From Rheinheimera sp. A13L (GTDB lineage: Bacteria > Pseudomonadota > Gammaproteobacteria > Enterobacterales > Alteromonadaceae), in NCBI RefSeq assembly GCF_000217935.1, contig NZ_AFHI01000004.1:62001-126000 (forward strand): a stretch of DNA of 64,000 nucleotides. The letters run 5' to 3'. Numbering within the stretch: the stretch's first letter is position 1; every line of letters begins with the position of its first letter. Position numbers and translations under genes: made by a program. Under the pieces are notes generated by a model. That model worked only from the letters and a program-made list of their open reading frames with translations, was not told where the DNA came from and made no database searches. Of this stretch, positions 27,568 to 35,472 are shown one piece after another.

Positions 27568-28760
27568 TGAGCTGCTGCGTAGAGAGAAGCATGGATATTA
27601 ACTTTAAAGTGTCGCCAGAAGAGTTCCTGAATTTATATCAGGAGAAAAAACCACTATTGATGAAGGGATGCCTGGCTCAGGATTTAATCAGTTGGCAGGA
27701 CGTGAATCAGATCCTGACAGGTCGTGATGTCAACTCTGACGATTTTAAGTTATCGCTAAATGGCATTGTGCCCAAAAGCGAATATGTGGAGTCGTACATT
27801 GATGTAGGTACATTGAGGCACAGACTGAATAAATCCTCGTTATATAAGCTGTTGAGGCAAGGTGCCACACTGATAGATAACAAGATTGTTGGTGAACCTT
27901 TGTTTGATGATCTGGCAAAACAAATTGCCGCTTATTGTGGCCGTCAGACAGTGGTGAGCTCCTATGCGGCTTTTGGCGAAAAGGATTCATTCAGAAATCA
28001 TTGGGATACGCGTGATGTGTTTGTACTCCAACTGATTGGTCGCAAGAAATGGACTGTGTACCCTCCCAGTTTTGAAAACCCTTTATTTATGCAACAGAGC
28101 AAAGATCTGGAGCAATCTTTTCCATGCTCTGACACTCCGTATATGGAGTTTATGCTTGAAGCCGGGGATATCTTTTATCTGCCAAGAGGCTGGTGGCATA
28201 ACCCTATGCCAGTTGGCGAGGAAACATTCCATCTGGCCGTTGGTACATTCCCGCCTTTTGCGATCAATTATGTGGAATGGATTATGACTCAACTGCCAAA
28301 TCTGCCTGCTGCACGGAAGTCGCTGGATAGTGGGGAGGATGATCTGGCCACTTTAAAAGAGCTCGCTGACCACATGTCGGCATTGCTGTTAAACCCTGAG
28401 AAGTATCAGGATTTTCTGAATCATTTTTATGCTTCACAACGCCTTCCGTCAGCACCGGCCATAGATATATTTGGCAACCCTGCTGTGAATACTATAGCGG
28501 ATGATATGACACTAAGTCTAAATGCTAACAAAGCATATGGTCTGTCAGAGAACTATTTAATTGCCAATGGTATGAAACTCGACCTTGATGATGTTGGGCT
28601 GAACATAGTAACCATTATACATAGTTCGGGGTGCATCACTTTTGGTGAACTCAGAGAGAAGATATCAATGGAACATCAACTTGTTCTGAATGAAATTGTA
28701 TGGAACTTGAGTAGGTTGGACATTGTAACAATAAAGAGAGGGATGTTACGCAAGAAATAA
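27567..28760 (+). CDS. JmjC/cupin-4 Fe(II)/2-oxoglutarate hydroxylase in a microcin locus
   Basis: A 397-aa protein of the bacterial ROX/YcfD (cupin_4, JmjC-like) family, whose known members hydroxylate protein side chains. The iron ligands are readable: HxD in NHWDTRD (His145, Asp147) and the distal His211 in YLPRGWWHNP. QLIGRKKWTVYPP is the family's conserved strand. The C-terminal 60 residues (MKLDLDDVGLNIVTIIHSSG onward) form a winged-helix-like end. It starts inside the adaptor's stop codon; an internal ATG at 27591 is another possible start. Lying between export gene and precursors, it is inferred to modify the precursor peptides. Truncated copies of its 3' part stand before precursors 2 and 3. 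Confidence 0.85.
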   Translation: MSCCVERSMDINFKVSPEEFLNLYQEKKPLLMKGCLAQDLISWQDVNQILTGRDVNSDDFKLSLNGIVPKSEYVESYIDVGTLRHRLNKSSLYKLLRQGATLIDNKIVGEPLFDDLAKQIAAYCGRQTVVSSYAAFGEKDSFRNHWDTRDVFVLQLIGRKKWTVYPPSFENPLFMQQSKDLEQSFPCSDTPYMEFMLEAGDIFYLPRGWWHNPMPVGEETFHLAVGTFPPFAINYVEWIMTQLPNLPAARKSLDSGEDDLATLKELADHMSALLLNPEKYQDFLNHFYASQRLPSAPAIDIFGNPAVNTIADDMTLSLNANKAYGLSENYLIANGMKLDLDDVGLNIVTIIHSSGCITFGELREKISMEHQLVLNEIVWNLSRLDIVTIKRGMLRKK

Positions 28761-28762
28761 GT

Positions 28763-29065
28763 ATGGACATGTTGAATTACGTGCAGTGTGCTGGAGCAAA
28801 TAATAAGGTAACTTCCGCTGCCGGAAATAATACAGGTACAAACTATAGCTCATAAAATTCATCGGGAACAAATTACAACGACTCGGACGACGGTTTTGAT
28901 AAATCAAAACACTGGACGTCCAATAATAATAACTTGTTCTCAACTGTTGTCAGATATGCGGGAATAGGTGCAATTGGAGGCGCTCTCGGTGGGCCAGGAC
29001 CTGCTGCTGCCGGAGCACTTGTTGGTGCTTTAGTTGGTACGAGTGCATATTACGGCAACAACTGA
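28763..29065 (+). pseudogene. Microcin-like precursor 1, interrupted by an ochre stop
   Basis: The frame reads MDMLNYVQCAGANNK, then TSAAGNNTGTNYSS, a single TAA at 28853-28855, and continues in the same frame for about 70 codons: NSSGTNYNDSDDGFDKSK, then YAGIGAIGGALGGPGPAAAG, ALVGALVGTSAYYGNN and TGA. The leader matches precursor 2, but the ATG used there is ACG here (28748), so only ATG 28763 or 28769 remains, overlapping the hydroxylase gene's end by homology. The C-terminal half is a Gly/Ala-rich hydrophobic helix as in colicin V. Probably inactive unless the stop is read through. Confidence 0.7.
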
Positions 29066-29127
29066 TAAGGCTCTCTGGCAGCTGTGTACTGGTGCATTCC
29101 TGTCATAGAAATACAGGAGTAAATGTA

Positions 29128-29301
29128 ATGAAATCTGAGCGAGTTAAAAAATCCATTTTATATAGAGGGGTTCCCTTATTTATTTTTCTTCTAATATTAA
29201 GGACTCCTGATGCATTGTATTTCGATATTGATTCTTGGTTAATAGCGTTTTTCGCAGTACTGCTTACAGTGTTTTGCTATTTTTTTGATAAGAAGTTATG
29301 A
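29128..29301 (+). CDS. Small two-helix membrane protein, candidate immunity protein 1
   Basis: A 57-aa protein of basic start (MKSERVKKSILYRG), two hydrophobic helices (VPLFIFLLILRTPDALYF and WLIAFFAVLLTVFCYFF) and a basic end DKKL. AGGAG lies nine bases before the ATG. It directly follows precursor 1, the usual site of microcin immunity genes, which in this class are small membrane proteins. There is no sequence signature; the role is inferred from size, topology and position. Confidence 0.55.
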   Translation: MKSERVKKSILYRGVPLFIFLLILRTPDALYFDIDSWLIAFFAVLLTVFCYFFDKKL

Positions 29302-29352
29302 GTTTATTTCCGTGTGGCGTGGCGTTATCTGCTGCGTTGTTGTGAACTATTT

Positions 29353-29605
29353 TGAAATGTATTATTGAAAAACGTTGTAATTTCCTGAATTATTTTCATG
29401 CTTCACAGTGCTGTCGATTGGTACCTGTAATCGATATGTTTGGCGCTCTGATGGTGAATGATGTGGCGATGAGTATTAATTCGAACAAAGTGCATTGTTT
29501 GAGTGAGTTTATATTATATCCATTGGGCTAAATTAAATTTGAATGATGTTGTATGGGTTTTTTATTTTTTAATGGAAGGAGGTGATTGGATTTAGCTGGC
29601 TGTTT
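29353..29605 (+). pseudogene. Relic of a second hydroxylase gene, C-terminal part
   Basis: The translation CNFLNYFHASQCC, VPVIDMFGALMVNDVAMSIN and NKVHCLSEFILYPLG, then a stop, matches the hydroxylase segment DFLNHFYASQRLPSAPAIDI, FGNPAVNTI and YGLSENYLIANG. It then decays through IKFE-stop into non-coding sequence just before precursor 2. No iron-binding half remains. Confidence 0.75.
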
Positions 29606-29644
29606 TAATATTTATAATTTAGTAGACGTAAGGATATATTTAAT

Positions 29645-30004
29645 ATGCAAGAAATAAGTATGGAAATGCTAAGTCACGTGCAGTGTGCTGGCGCTAACAG
29701 TAAAAGTTCTTCAGCGAGTGGTAACAAGTCTGGTACAAATTATAACTCTGACGGCACTGGGTATAATGATGAATATCTCGTGAAAGGGCAAACGCTCTCT
29801 CCATTGGCGCAAGCAACAGTGACTGGGTTGGGGGCTGCTGCCGGCCTTATTCATCCAGCATTAGGTGTTGCCGGGGCCGCTGGATCTCAGTATTTCCTCG
29901 CAACCATAGCTCAGGATCGTTATATGTCTCCTGCTCCTGTCTATAATCAGAGCGATATAACAAATATTATTAATAGTGGACTGACCTCGGGCGGTCCATA
30001 TTAA
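29645..30004 (+). CDS. Microcin-like precursor 2 (intact)
   Basis: A 119-aa peptide precursor. The leader MQEISMEMLSHVQCAGA ends in a Gly-Ala pair that fits cleavage by a C39 peptidase (pattern as in colicin V leaders: short, acidic/hydrophobic, ending GG or GA). The core is about 102 aa: a Ser/Asn/Gly-rich part (NSKSSSASGNKSGTNYNSDG), then a Gly/Ala-rich hydrophobic helix (VTGLGAAAGLIHPALGVAGA) and a polar tail ending INSGLTSGGPY. A single Cys sits in the leader and none in the core, so no disulfide. AAGGAT precedes the ATG. It is the only precursor of the three with an unbroken frame, and is inferred to be the secreted toxin. Confidence 0.75.
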   Translation: MQEISMEMLSHVQCAGANSKSSSASGNKSGTNYNSDGTGYNDEYLVKGQTLSPLAQATVTGLGAAAGLIHPALGVAGAAGSQYFLATIAQDRYMSPAPVYNQSDITNIINSGLTSGGPY

Positions 30005-30065
30005 TTTTTTTCTAAACTTTAATTGGGTGTACGTTGTGCACCCTCTTATCTTAATGTGAAATTAT

Positions 30066-30260
30066 ATGATGATTTATCGTTCTTTGTACGTTGTTTTAAC
30101 TTTTTTTGCATCTTATTTTGTTTTTTATTTTGATTTAATACCTCAAGAAAACTGGGTGTTGAGATTTTTGTTTCTTACTCTATGGATAATTATTTATTTT
30201 TACTTTTTTGAAAAACGCATCTTAAGTAGGTTCAGGGGGGGAAGTAGGAAGCATAAGTAA
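30066..30260 (+). CDS. Small two-helix membrane protein, candidate immunity protein 2
   Basis: A 64-aa protein with two hydrophobic helices (SLYVVLTFFASYFVFYFDL and VLRFLFLTLWIIIYFYFF) and a strongly basic tail (EKRILSRFRGGSRKHK), the same plan as the protein at 29128 though with little identity. It follows precursor 2 by 61 bases. Two consecutive ATG codons can serve as start and the ribosome binding site is weak. Immunity is an inference. Confidence 0.55.
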   Translation: MMIYRSLYVVLTFFASYFVFYFDLIPQENWVLRFLFLTLWIIIYFYFFEKRILSRFRGGSRKHK

Positions 30261-30777
30261 TTTTTGGTGTGAAATTTTATTTCATACAGAGTGATGAGCT
30301 TGGTGTTTTTTAATGTATGAATGTTTCAATTTAATAGCGGTAGAGCGTGAGGCTAACTTGTATTTTTTCCGGACTATTTGGCAATGACAAGAAATCGCTC
30401 TCAGTTGTTTACACGGAAGTTTGGTTAGGTCCAGGGTGAGAACGTGAGTGTTCCTTTTTTATTTATCTTGTTTGGCAATCGATCAGGCTGACCCGGAAGA
30501 CAAGGCTAAACATGCAAATTACGCCCATAAAACACTCAAACAACGAGCTAAAGTTGTTCAAAAAGCGTTCGCGATATTTCCCTGCTGCCCTGTGCCCCTG
30601 AGTTTGAGTGACTTGAGTCAAAGGAGGGCAGGTCTCGCTTCGAGCATAGAGTTAGATGCGTTATGGCGTACTAACAGGGAAGATGAGACTGCCCTTACTT
30701 TCTGGGGCTATTGTGCTTTTGGATAATTTGTTTTGCAGTATTTTTATGGCGTAGGGGAATACCTGACCTTCAGTGTT
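30261..30777 (+). other. Gene-poor spacer between modules 2 and 3
   Basis: About 515 bases. A 92-codon frame (30448-30726, LAIDQADPEDKAKHANYAHK) is less AT-rich than its surroundings and has no ribosome binding site or recognised family. It may be a foreign fragment inside the locus. I do not call a gene here. Confidence 0.35.
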
Positions 30778-30990
30778 CCAGTGGAATGAAAATAAATCTG
30801 AATGATGTTGGTCTGTACATACTAAATGTGGTTTGTGCAACTGGCAGTGCAACAATTTCAGCTTTGAAAGCTGCAGTTTCTTATTATGATGTAACTGATG
30901 TTATATGTGATTTATATAGGCTTGGCATTGCTTCAATGAAAAGGAGGCTATTTAGTTTAGCTGGTTGTTTTTATTTTTTGATCTGGTAGA
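30778..30990 (+). pseudogene. Relic of a third hydroxylase gene, winged-helix end only
   Basis: The open stretch GMKINLNDVGLYILNVVCAT, then ISALKAAVSYY and VICDLYRLGIASMKRRL, aligns with the last 60 residues of the hydroxylase (GMKLDLDDVGLNIVTIIHSS, LSRLDIVTIKRGML). Everything upstream of it is gone. The sequence from here to the start of precursor 3 is similar to that before precursor 2. Confidence 0.75.
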
Positions 30991-31008
30991 CGTAAGGATG
31001 AATTTAAT

Positions 31009-31315
31009 ATGCAAGAAATAAGTATGGAAATGCTGAGTCACGTACAGTGTGCTGGCGCTAATACATAAAAAATCTTCAGGTGACTGAAATAATTATGGAA
31101 CTGATAATAACTCTGACGGGACGAGTTATTGTTATGATAATTATATAACTATAGATTGTTGTTTTGGGAGCTTTGGGCCATTTAATTATAATTTTCCGGT
31201 GTGGGAATTTAACTATTCTGAATATATAAGGGATGTTGCATCCCAACCATTACCAAGTGCGGATGAACTAAGAGCTGCAGTAGATCGTGGCATGATGACT
31301 GGCGGTCCTTTGTAG
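31009..31315 (+). pseudogene. Microcin-like precursor 3, decayed
   Basis: The leader MQEISMEMLSHVQCAGA is identical to that of precursor 2 but runs into TAA two codons later (31066-31068). In the next frame the core can be followed: KSSGD-stop-NNYGTDNNSDGTSY, then FNYNFPVWEFNYSEYIRDVA and ELRAAVDRGMMTGGPL-stop. The end resembles the SGLTSGGPY of precursor 2. One frameshift and at least one further stop make it inactive. It has no Gly/Ala helix, so the core is a different type from the other two. Confidence 0.7.
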
Positions 31316-31377
31316 GTATATACAGCATTATTACTGATTTTTTACTGTTCCAGTGATAATGCGATATCGGTGTTGAT

Positions 31378-32079
31378 ATGATAAATGAAAGAGTTTCCTA
31401 TGAAATAGGATCAGGTATTACTGGTGTTGCATTGATTGTCATTGGTTATTTTTTTCTATTTGATGTTGTTTATAATTCTTTTTTGTTTTTTTATAAGTCA
31501 ATATATCTGCATGAGTATGTTTCTTTAAGAGGGAGTGGCGATTTCGACTTTGTCTCAAGCCTTATAAAGTTGATCGTGACATTTATTCTGGTATTGTGCA
31601 TTTGTATTTCCAACAGGAATCGCTGCGGACATATATTGGGGTTTGAAGTAGTATCATTTAAATGCTTTTCTTTATGTGTTGGTTGCGTGTTTTTGTATTT
31701 TTCACTATATGATTTTTTAAGGTGTCTATTCGGCGGTACTTCTATTTCAAGATTATTTGTAGATGATAGACTTCTGGAAAGTGACACTTATAAAATATTT
31801 CTAGCATTTTTTTTCGTTTGTTTGATAGTTCCCGCATGCGAGGAAATCTTTTTTAGAGGCTATCTGATACGCTACTTATTGGATAGGATGTTGAATAAAC
31901 ACTTTTGTGTTGTGTTTTCTTCTATGTTATTTACTGCGTTCCACTATAACTACTCGTCGCCTTTCCTTTTTGAAGTTTTTACAGTCTCAAGCATGATAGG
32001 TTATGCAGGAATAGTAAGTGGCTCTGTTTATCCATGTATGGTCATGCATGGCACGTACAATTCTGTATTTTTTCTTTGA
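31378..32079 (+). CDS. CPBP-family membrane protease, possible bacteriocin immunity
   Basis: A 233-aa polytopic membrane protein with the CPBP motifs EEIFFRG (Glu-Glu-x3-Arg), FTAFHYN (FxxxH) and HGTYN (HxxxN). Proteins of this family (Abi, PF02517) protect Gram-positive producers from their own bacteriocins and also process peptides. Here it follows precursor 3 at the place where modules 1 and 2 carry small membrane proteins. It is very AT-rich, in contrast to the C39 exporter gene downstream. Immunity or processing are both inference. Confidence 0.75.
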   Translation: MINERVSYEIGSGITGVALIVIGYFFLFDVVYNSFLFFYKSIYLHEYVSLRGSGDFDFVSSLIKLIVTFILVLCICISNRNRCGHILGFEVVSFKCFSLCVGCVFLYFSLYDFLRCLFGGTSISRLFVDDRLLESDTYKIFLAFFFVCLIVPACEEIFFRGYLIRYLLDRMLNKHFCVVFSSMLFTAFHYNYSSPFLFEVFTVSSMIGYAGIVSGSVYPCMVMHGTYNSVFFL

Positions 32080-32104
32080 TATTAAATTTAGCTACGAGGT
32101 GACA

Positions 32105-32299
32105 ATGAATAATTTTATAAGGTTTTTATTCTGTTTTATTTTTTTTCTTTCTGTCGCTTCTTACACGAAGCCATTAATTATCAAGGTTTTTATAAAATTG
32201 AATGCAGAACGCGCGCTCGTGGTCTGTGGCAAGTTTAATGTAAGCTACTGGGGGGTGGCCGGTTTTGGTTGCAAGGATAATTCACTTGTTAAAGACTAA
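32105..32299 (+). CDS. Small membrane protein of unknown function (64 aa)
   Basis: MNNFIRFLFCFIFFLSVASY forms one hydrophobic helix or signal peptide, followed by a short domain with two cysteines (VVCGKFNVSYWGVAGFGCKD). GAGGTG precedes the ATG at good spacing. Its end overlaps the start of the next CPBP gene by 14 bases, which suggests translational coupling. Possibly another immunity or accessory peptide of the locus. Confidence 0.5.
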   Translation: MNNFIRFLFCFIFFLSVASYTKPLIIKVFIKLNAERALVVCGKFNVSYWGVAGFGCKDNSLVKD

Positions 32300-33239
32300 A
32301 TTTCTCTGCCCTCCAATGATTGCAGTGGTGCTGGTTGTGTTTTGTTTGTTTCGGGTGGAACCAGTTGCTCAGACAATTCAGCTTTTCTATTATTATATAT
32401 ATTCCGACCTGAATATAAATGTTGACTCTGCTCAGCAGGAAGCATTACTACTACAGATGAAAGTCGTTTTGTATCCACTAATAGCTCTGATTGGGCTGTT
32501 TTTCTTATATAGTCAGTATCAGAGTTACAGCACACTTTTTAGATTGAAAGACATGAATCAGCTTCGATTCGCTTCGTCGTCACGATTGACATCTTTAGCT
32601 TCAATAACAGCTTTTTTTATGTTGGTGGTCGCAGTCGCTTTGTTATGCTCTCAGAGTGTCGATAGTCATGATAGACAGTGGTTTGATTTCAGAGGCTGTG
32701 TAACTTTGTATTTCTTTGTTACTGTGATTTTTGGTGTCTTTTCTTTGTCAGGATTTAATGTTCACCAGTTCAGATTAAATACGGCTTTACGTTTTAATCC
32801 AAACGAGAAATGGTTGTATTGGCTGGTGTTGCTGCTAATAACCTACATCATACAGTTTGCCTTCTATTTAACACTCAGTATTGTTTCTCCCGTTACAATA
32901 GATGTGTACAGGGCAGAGACATCAGTCACAGTTGTAGATCATTTGATGATCTCATTGATTATGTCTGCGGTGTTAGCTCCTGTAGCAGAAGAGCTATTGT
33001 TTCGCGGCTATTTACAGACAAAACTAAAAAGTTTTTTACCTTATATATGGCCGCGAATTTTGATTGTGGCACTGCCCTTTACCTTGATGCATCTTCAGTA
33101 CAGTTATGGCCTGATATTCGTTTTTGTATCTGCGCTGCTGTATGGCTGGGCGAGAGAAAAAGCAAACTCGGTGTATCCAGCAATTTTCCTGCATGCGGTA
33201 AGCAATACTATCGCTGTTTTAACAATTTATTTCCGATGA
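32286..33239 (+). CDS. CPBP-family membrane protease, second in the microcin locus
   Basis: Polytopic protein of about 317 aa with the CPBP motifs EELLFRG, FTLMHLQYSY (FxxxH) and HAVSN (HxxxN) in its last third, and a longer N-terminal membrane part than the neighbour at 31378. The start is uncertain: TTG at 32286 has AAGGA eight bases upstream and is preferred; TTG 32265 and ATG 32317 are in the same frame. It ends 18 bases before the exporter gene and is probably co-transcribed with it. A role in immunity or in membrane processing of the peptide is inferred. Confidence 0.75.
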   Translation: MLKTKFLCPPMIAVVLVVFCLFRVEPVAQTIQLFYYYIYSDLNINVDSAQQEALLLQMKVVLYPLIALIGLFFLYSQYQSYSTLFRLKDMNQLRFASSSRLTSLASITAFFMLVVAVALLCSQSVDSHDRQWFDFRGCVTLYFFVTVIFGVFSLSGFNVHQFRLNTALRFNPNEKWLYWLVLLLITYIIQFAFYLTLSIVSPVTIDVYRAETSVTVVDHLMISLIMSAVLAPVAEELLFRGYLQTKLKSFLPYIWPRILIVALPFTLMHLQYSYGLIFVFVSALLYGWAREKANSVYPAIFLHAVSNTIAVLTIYFR

Positions 33240-33257
33240 CAGAGCTGAATAGAGCTG

Positions 33258-35384
33258 ATGAACTATAAAAAATTATCGATCACTTACCAGTCCGAAGCGG
33301 CTGAGTGTGGTTTGGCCTGTATTGCTATGCTGGCTAACTTCCATGGACACAAGATAGATTTAACTTTGTTACGTAGTCGCTACAGCGTGTCATTAAAAGG
33401 AGCCAGCCTGCAGCAATTGGTGGTGTTGGCGAATCAACTGGGTCTTGCTGGCAGGGCTTTGCGGCTTGAACCAGAGGAGCTGCATAAACTACAAACCCCT
33501 TGTATTTTGCACTGGGAAATGAACCACTTTGTGGTTTTGAAACAGGTGCATCGCAATGGTATTACTATCCTTGATCCTGCTATGGGAGAGCGGCGTTTAT
33601 CGATGAAAGATGTGGACAAAGCTTTTACCGGAGTGGCTTTGGAGCTGACTCCGACTGGTGAGTTCAAAACAGTTGATGAAAGAGTAAAACTAAGTCTGAC
33701 GTCATTCTGGTCTAAGGTGCAGGGCCTTGCTCCTGCTTTGTTGAAGCTTTTTGTGCTGTCGTTGGTCTTGCAGCTTTTTGCTTTGGCCTCTCCTTATTAC
33801 ACCCAGTTGGTGGTGGACGACGTACTGGTTAGTCAGGATAAACCGCTGCTTGTGGTACTGGCCCTGGGTTTTGGTTTGATCATGTTGATACAAATCATTA
33901 TTAAAGTGCTGCGAAGTTGGATAGCTCTGCACTTGGGCACCATGATGAATATGCAAATGGTGACTAACCTGTTCAGGCATTTATTACACTTGCCCGTCCC
34001 TTATTTTGAAAATAGACATATGGGGGATATCACCTCCCGTTTTGGAGCCTTGTCAGCAGTGCAGTCTTTGTTGACCAGTAGTTTAGTGGAAGGCTTACTT
34101 GATGGCATTATGGTGATAGCTGTATTTGCCATGATGTATTTGTATAGCCCACAGCTCAGTCTGGTCGTGGTCTGTGCTGTGGTTCTTTATGCTTTTTTCC
34201 GTTGGATGTTTTACTGGCCGATGCGTCAGTTAACTGAGCAGAGCATAGTTGCAGGCGCCAAAGAAGACAGCGTGTTTATGGAAAGTATCAGGGCTGTCCG
34301 TACTATTAAGTTGTTTGGTCAGCAGAGCCAGAGATTAAGTATCTGGCAAAACACTCATGTTGAAGCCATCAACTCTGGTTACCGTCTGGCGAAGTGGGGC
34401 ATCAGTGCCAGCACTGTGAACCAGTTACTGTTTGGTATTGAAGGTATTCTGGTGATCTATCTGGCCGCTCATGCTGTGCTGGACGGCTCCATGACTGTAG
34501 GTATGCTCTTTGCTTTTATGGCATATAAAAGTCAGTTTACCGGCCGGATGTCTGCTTTGATCTCTTTAGTGGTGCAGATCAAAATGACTAAATTACATTT
34601 AGAGCGATTAGCAGATATTGCATTAACCGATAAAGAAGATGAAGGGACTGGAGTAGCTGCGAATGAACTCACTGGGCAGCTTAGTTTAAAAAACGTCAGC
34701 TTTAGGTACGCCAATACCGAACCTTTACTCTTTAACGAACTGGAGCTGGATGTTCAGGCTGGAGAGAATGTGGCTATTATTGGCCCCTCAGGCTGCGGTA
34801 AATCGAGCCTGTTAAAGTTGATGTTAGGCTTAATGCCTGCCGAAAGTGGCAAGGTTGAAGCTGATGGCGTTGATGTCCGACAGTCTGGTTTACGTTTTTA
34901 TCGCAGTCAGATTGCAGCTGTGATGCAGGATGATCAGTTAATGTCTGGTACTTTGGCTGAAAACATCAGCTTTTTCGACAGTCAGGTGGATATGCAGCAG
35001 GTGATTGCATGCGCCAGGTTAGCCGGTATCGATCAGGATATATCCGCAATGCCTATGGGCTATAACAGTCTGATTGGCGACATGGGTAACAGTTTATCTG
35101 GCGGTCAAAAACAACGTCTGTTCTTAGCACGGGCTTTGTATCGTCAACCCAAAATTCTGTTTATGGATGAAGCCACCAGTCATTTGGATGTGCAGCTTGA
35201 ACATCAGGTGAATCAGGCGATCAGCCAACTGAAAATTACCCGCATCATTATTGCTCACAGACCACAAACCATAGTGAAAGCTCAACGTATCTTGCGGCTG
35301 CATCACGGGCAGTTACAGGATGTCACTGAGTCCTTTAAATCAAAATATCAGCAGGACGAGTTTACAAACGAAGCTATTTTGTAG
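33258..35384 (+). CDS. CvaB-like peptidase C39 ABC exporter
   Basis: A 708-aa peptidase-containing ABC transporter that cuts double-glycine leaders and exports the core peptide. The N-terminal C39 domain has its triad readable: Cys17 in QSEAAECGLAC (with Gln11), His90 in HWEMNHFVVL and Asp106 in ILDPAMG. Six membrane helices follow (about 160-430). The ATPase has GPSGCGKSS, LSGGQKQR, ILFMDEATSHLD and the His of IIAHRP. Together with the adaptor at 26317 and a host TolC it would form the export path of precursor 2. Confidence 0.92.
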   Translation: MNYKKLSITYQSEAAECGLACIAMLANFHGHKIDLTLLRSRYSVSLKGASLQQLVVLANQLGLAGRALRLEPEELHKLQTPCILHWEMNHFVVLKQVHRNGITILDPAMGERRLSMKDVDKAFTGVALELTPTGEFKTVDERVKLSLTSFWSKVQGLAPALLKLFVLSLVLQLFALASPYYTQLVVDDVLVSQDKPLLVVLALGFGLIMLIQIIIKVLRSWIALHLGTMMNMQMVTNLFRHLLHLPVPYFENRHMGDITSRFGALSAVQSLLTSSLVEGLLDGIMVIAVFAMMYLYSPQLSLVVVCAVVLYAFFRWMFYWPMRQLTEQSIVAGAKEDSVFMESIRAVRTIKLFGQQSQRLSIWQNTHVEAINSGYRLAKWGISASTVNQLLFGIEGILVIYLAAHAVLDGSMTVGMLFAFMAYKSQFTGRMSALISLVVQIKMTKLHLERLADIALTDKEDEGTGVAANELTGQLSLKNVSFRYANTEPLLFNELELDVQAGENVAIIGPSGCGKSSLLKLMLGLMPAESGKVEADGVDVRQSGLRFYRSQIAAVMQDDQLMSGTLAENISFFDSQVDMQQVIACARLAGIDQDISAMPMGYNSLIGDMGNSLSGGQKQRLFLARALYRQPKILFMDEATSHLDVQLEHQVNQAISQLKITRIIIAHRPQTIVKAQRILRLHHGQLQDVTESFKSKYQQDEFTNEAIL

Positions 35385-35427
35385 TTTGCCAACTCATTGA
35401 GCCAGTCTGTTACAGGCTGGTATCCAT

Positions 35428-35455
35428 AAAAAAGGGCTAACCTGAGTTAGCCCTT
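35428..35455 (-). terminator. Terminator of the RND efflux genes
   Basis: AAGGGCTAA and TTAGCCCTT form a perfect 9-bp stem around CCTGAG; on the minus strand it runs into a T6 tract. It also lies after the stop of the convergent exporter gene. Confidence 0.85.
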
Positions 35456-35472
35456 CGTTCAACCCGCAGTGG

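Noticed and set aside
30640-30675. GTTAGAT-type sequence resembling an integron attC half site
   Set aside because: Only one short GTTRRRY-like match was found. No paired site, no integrase and no gene cassette are visible.
30448-30726. 92-codon frame in the microcin locus
   Set aside because: No ribosome binding site, no recognisable motif and a base composition unlike the flanks. It may be an inserted fragment, but nothing supports a gene.
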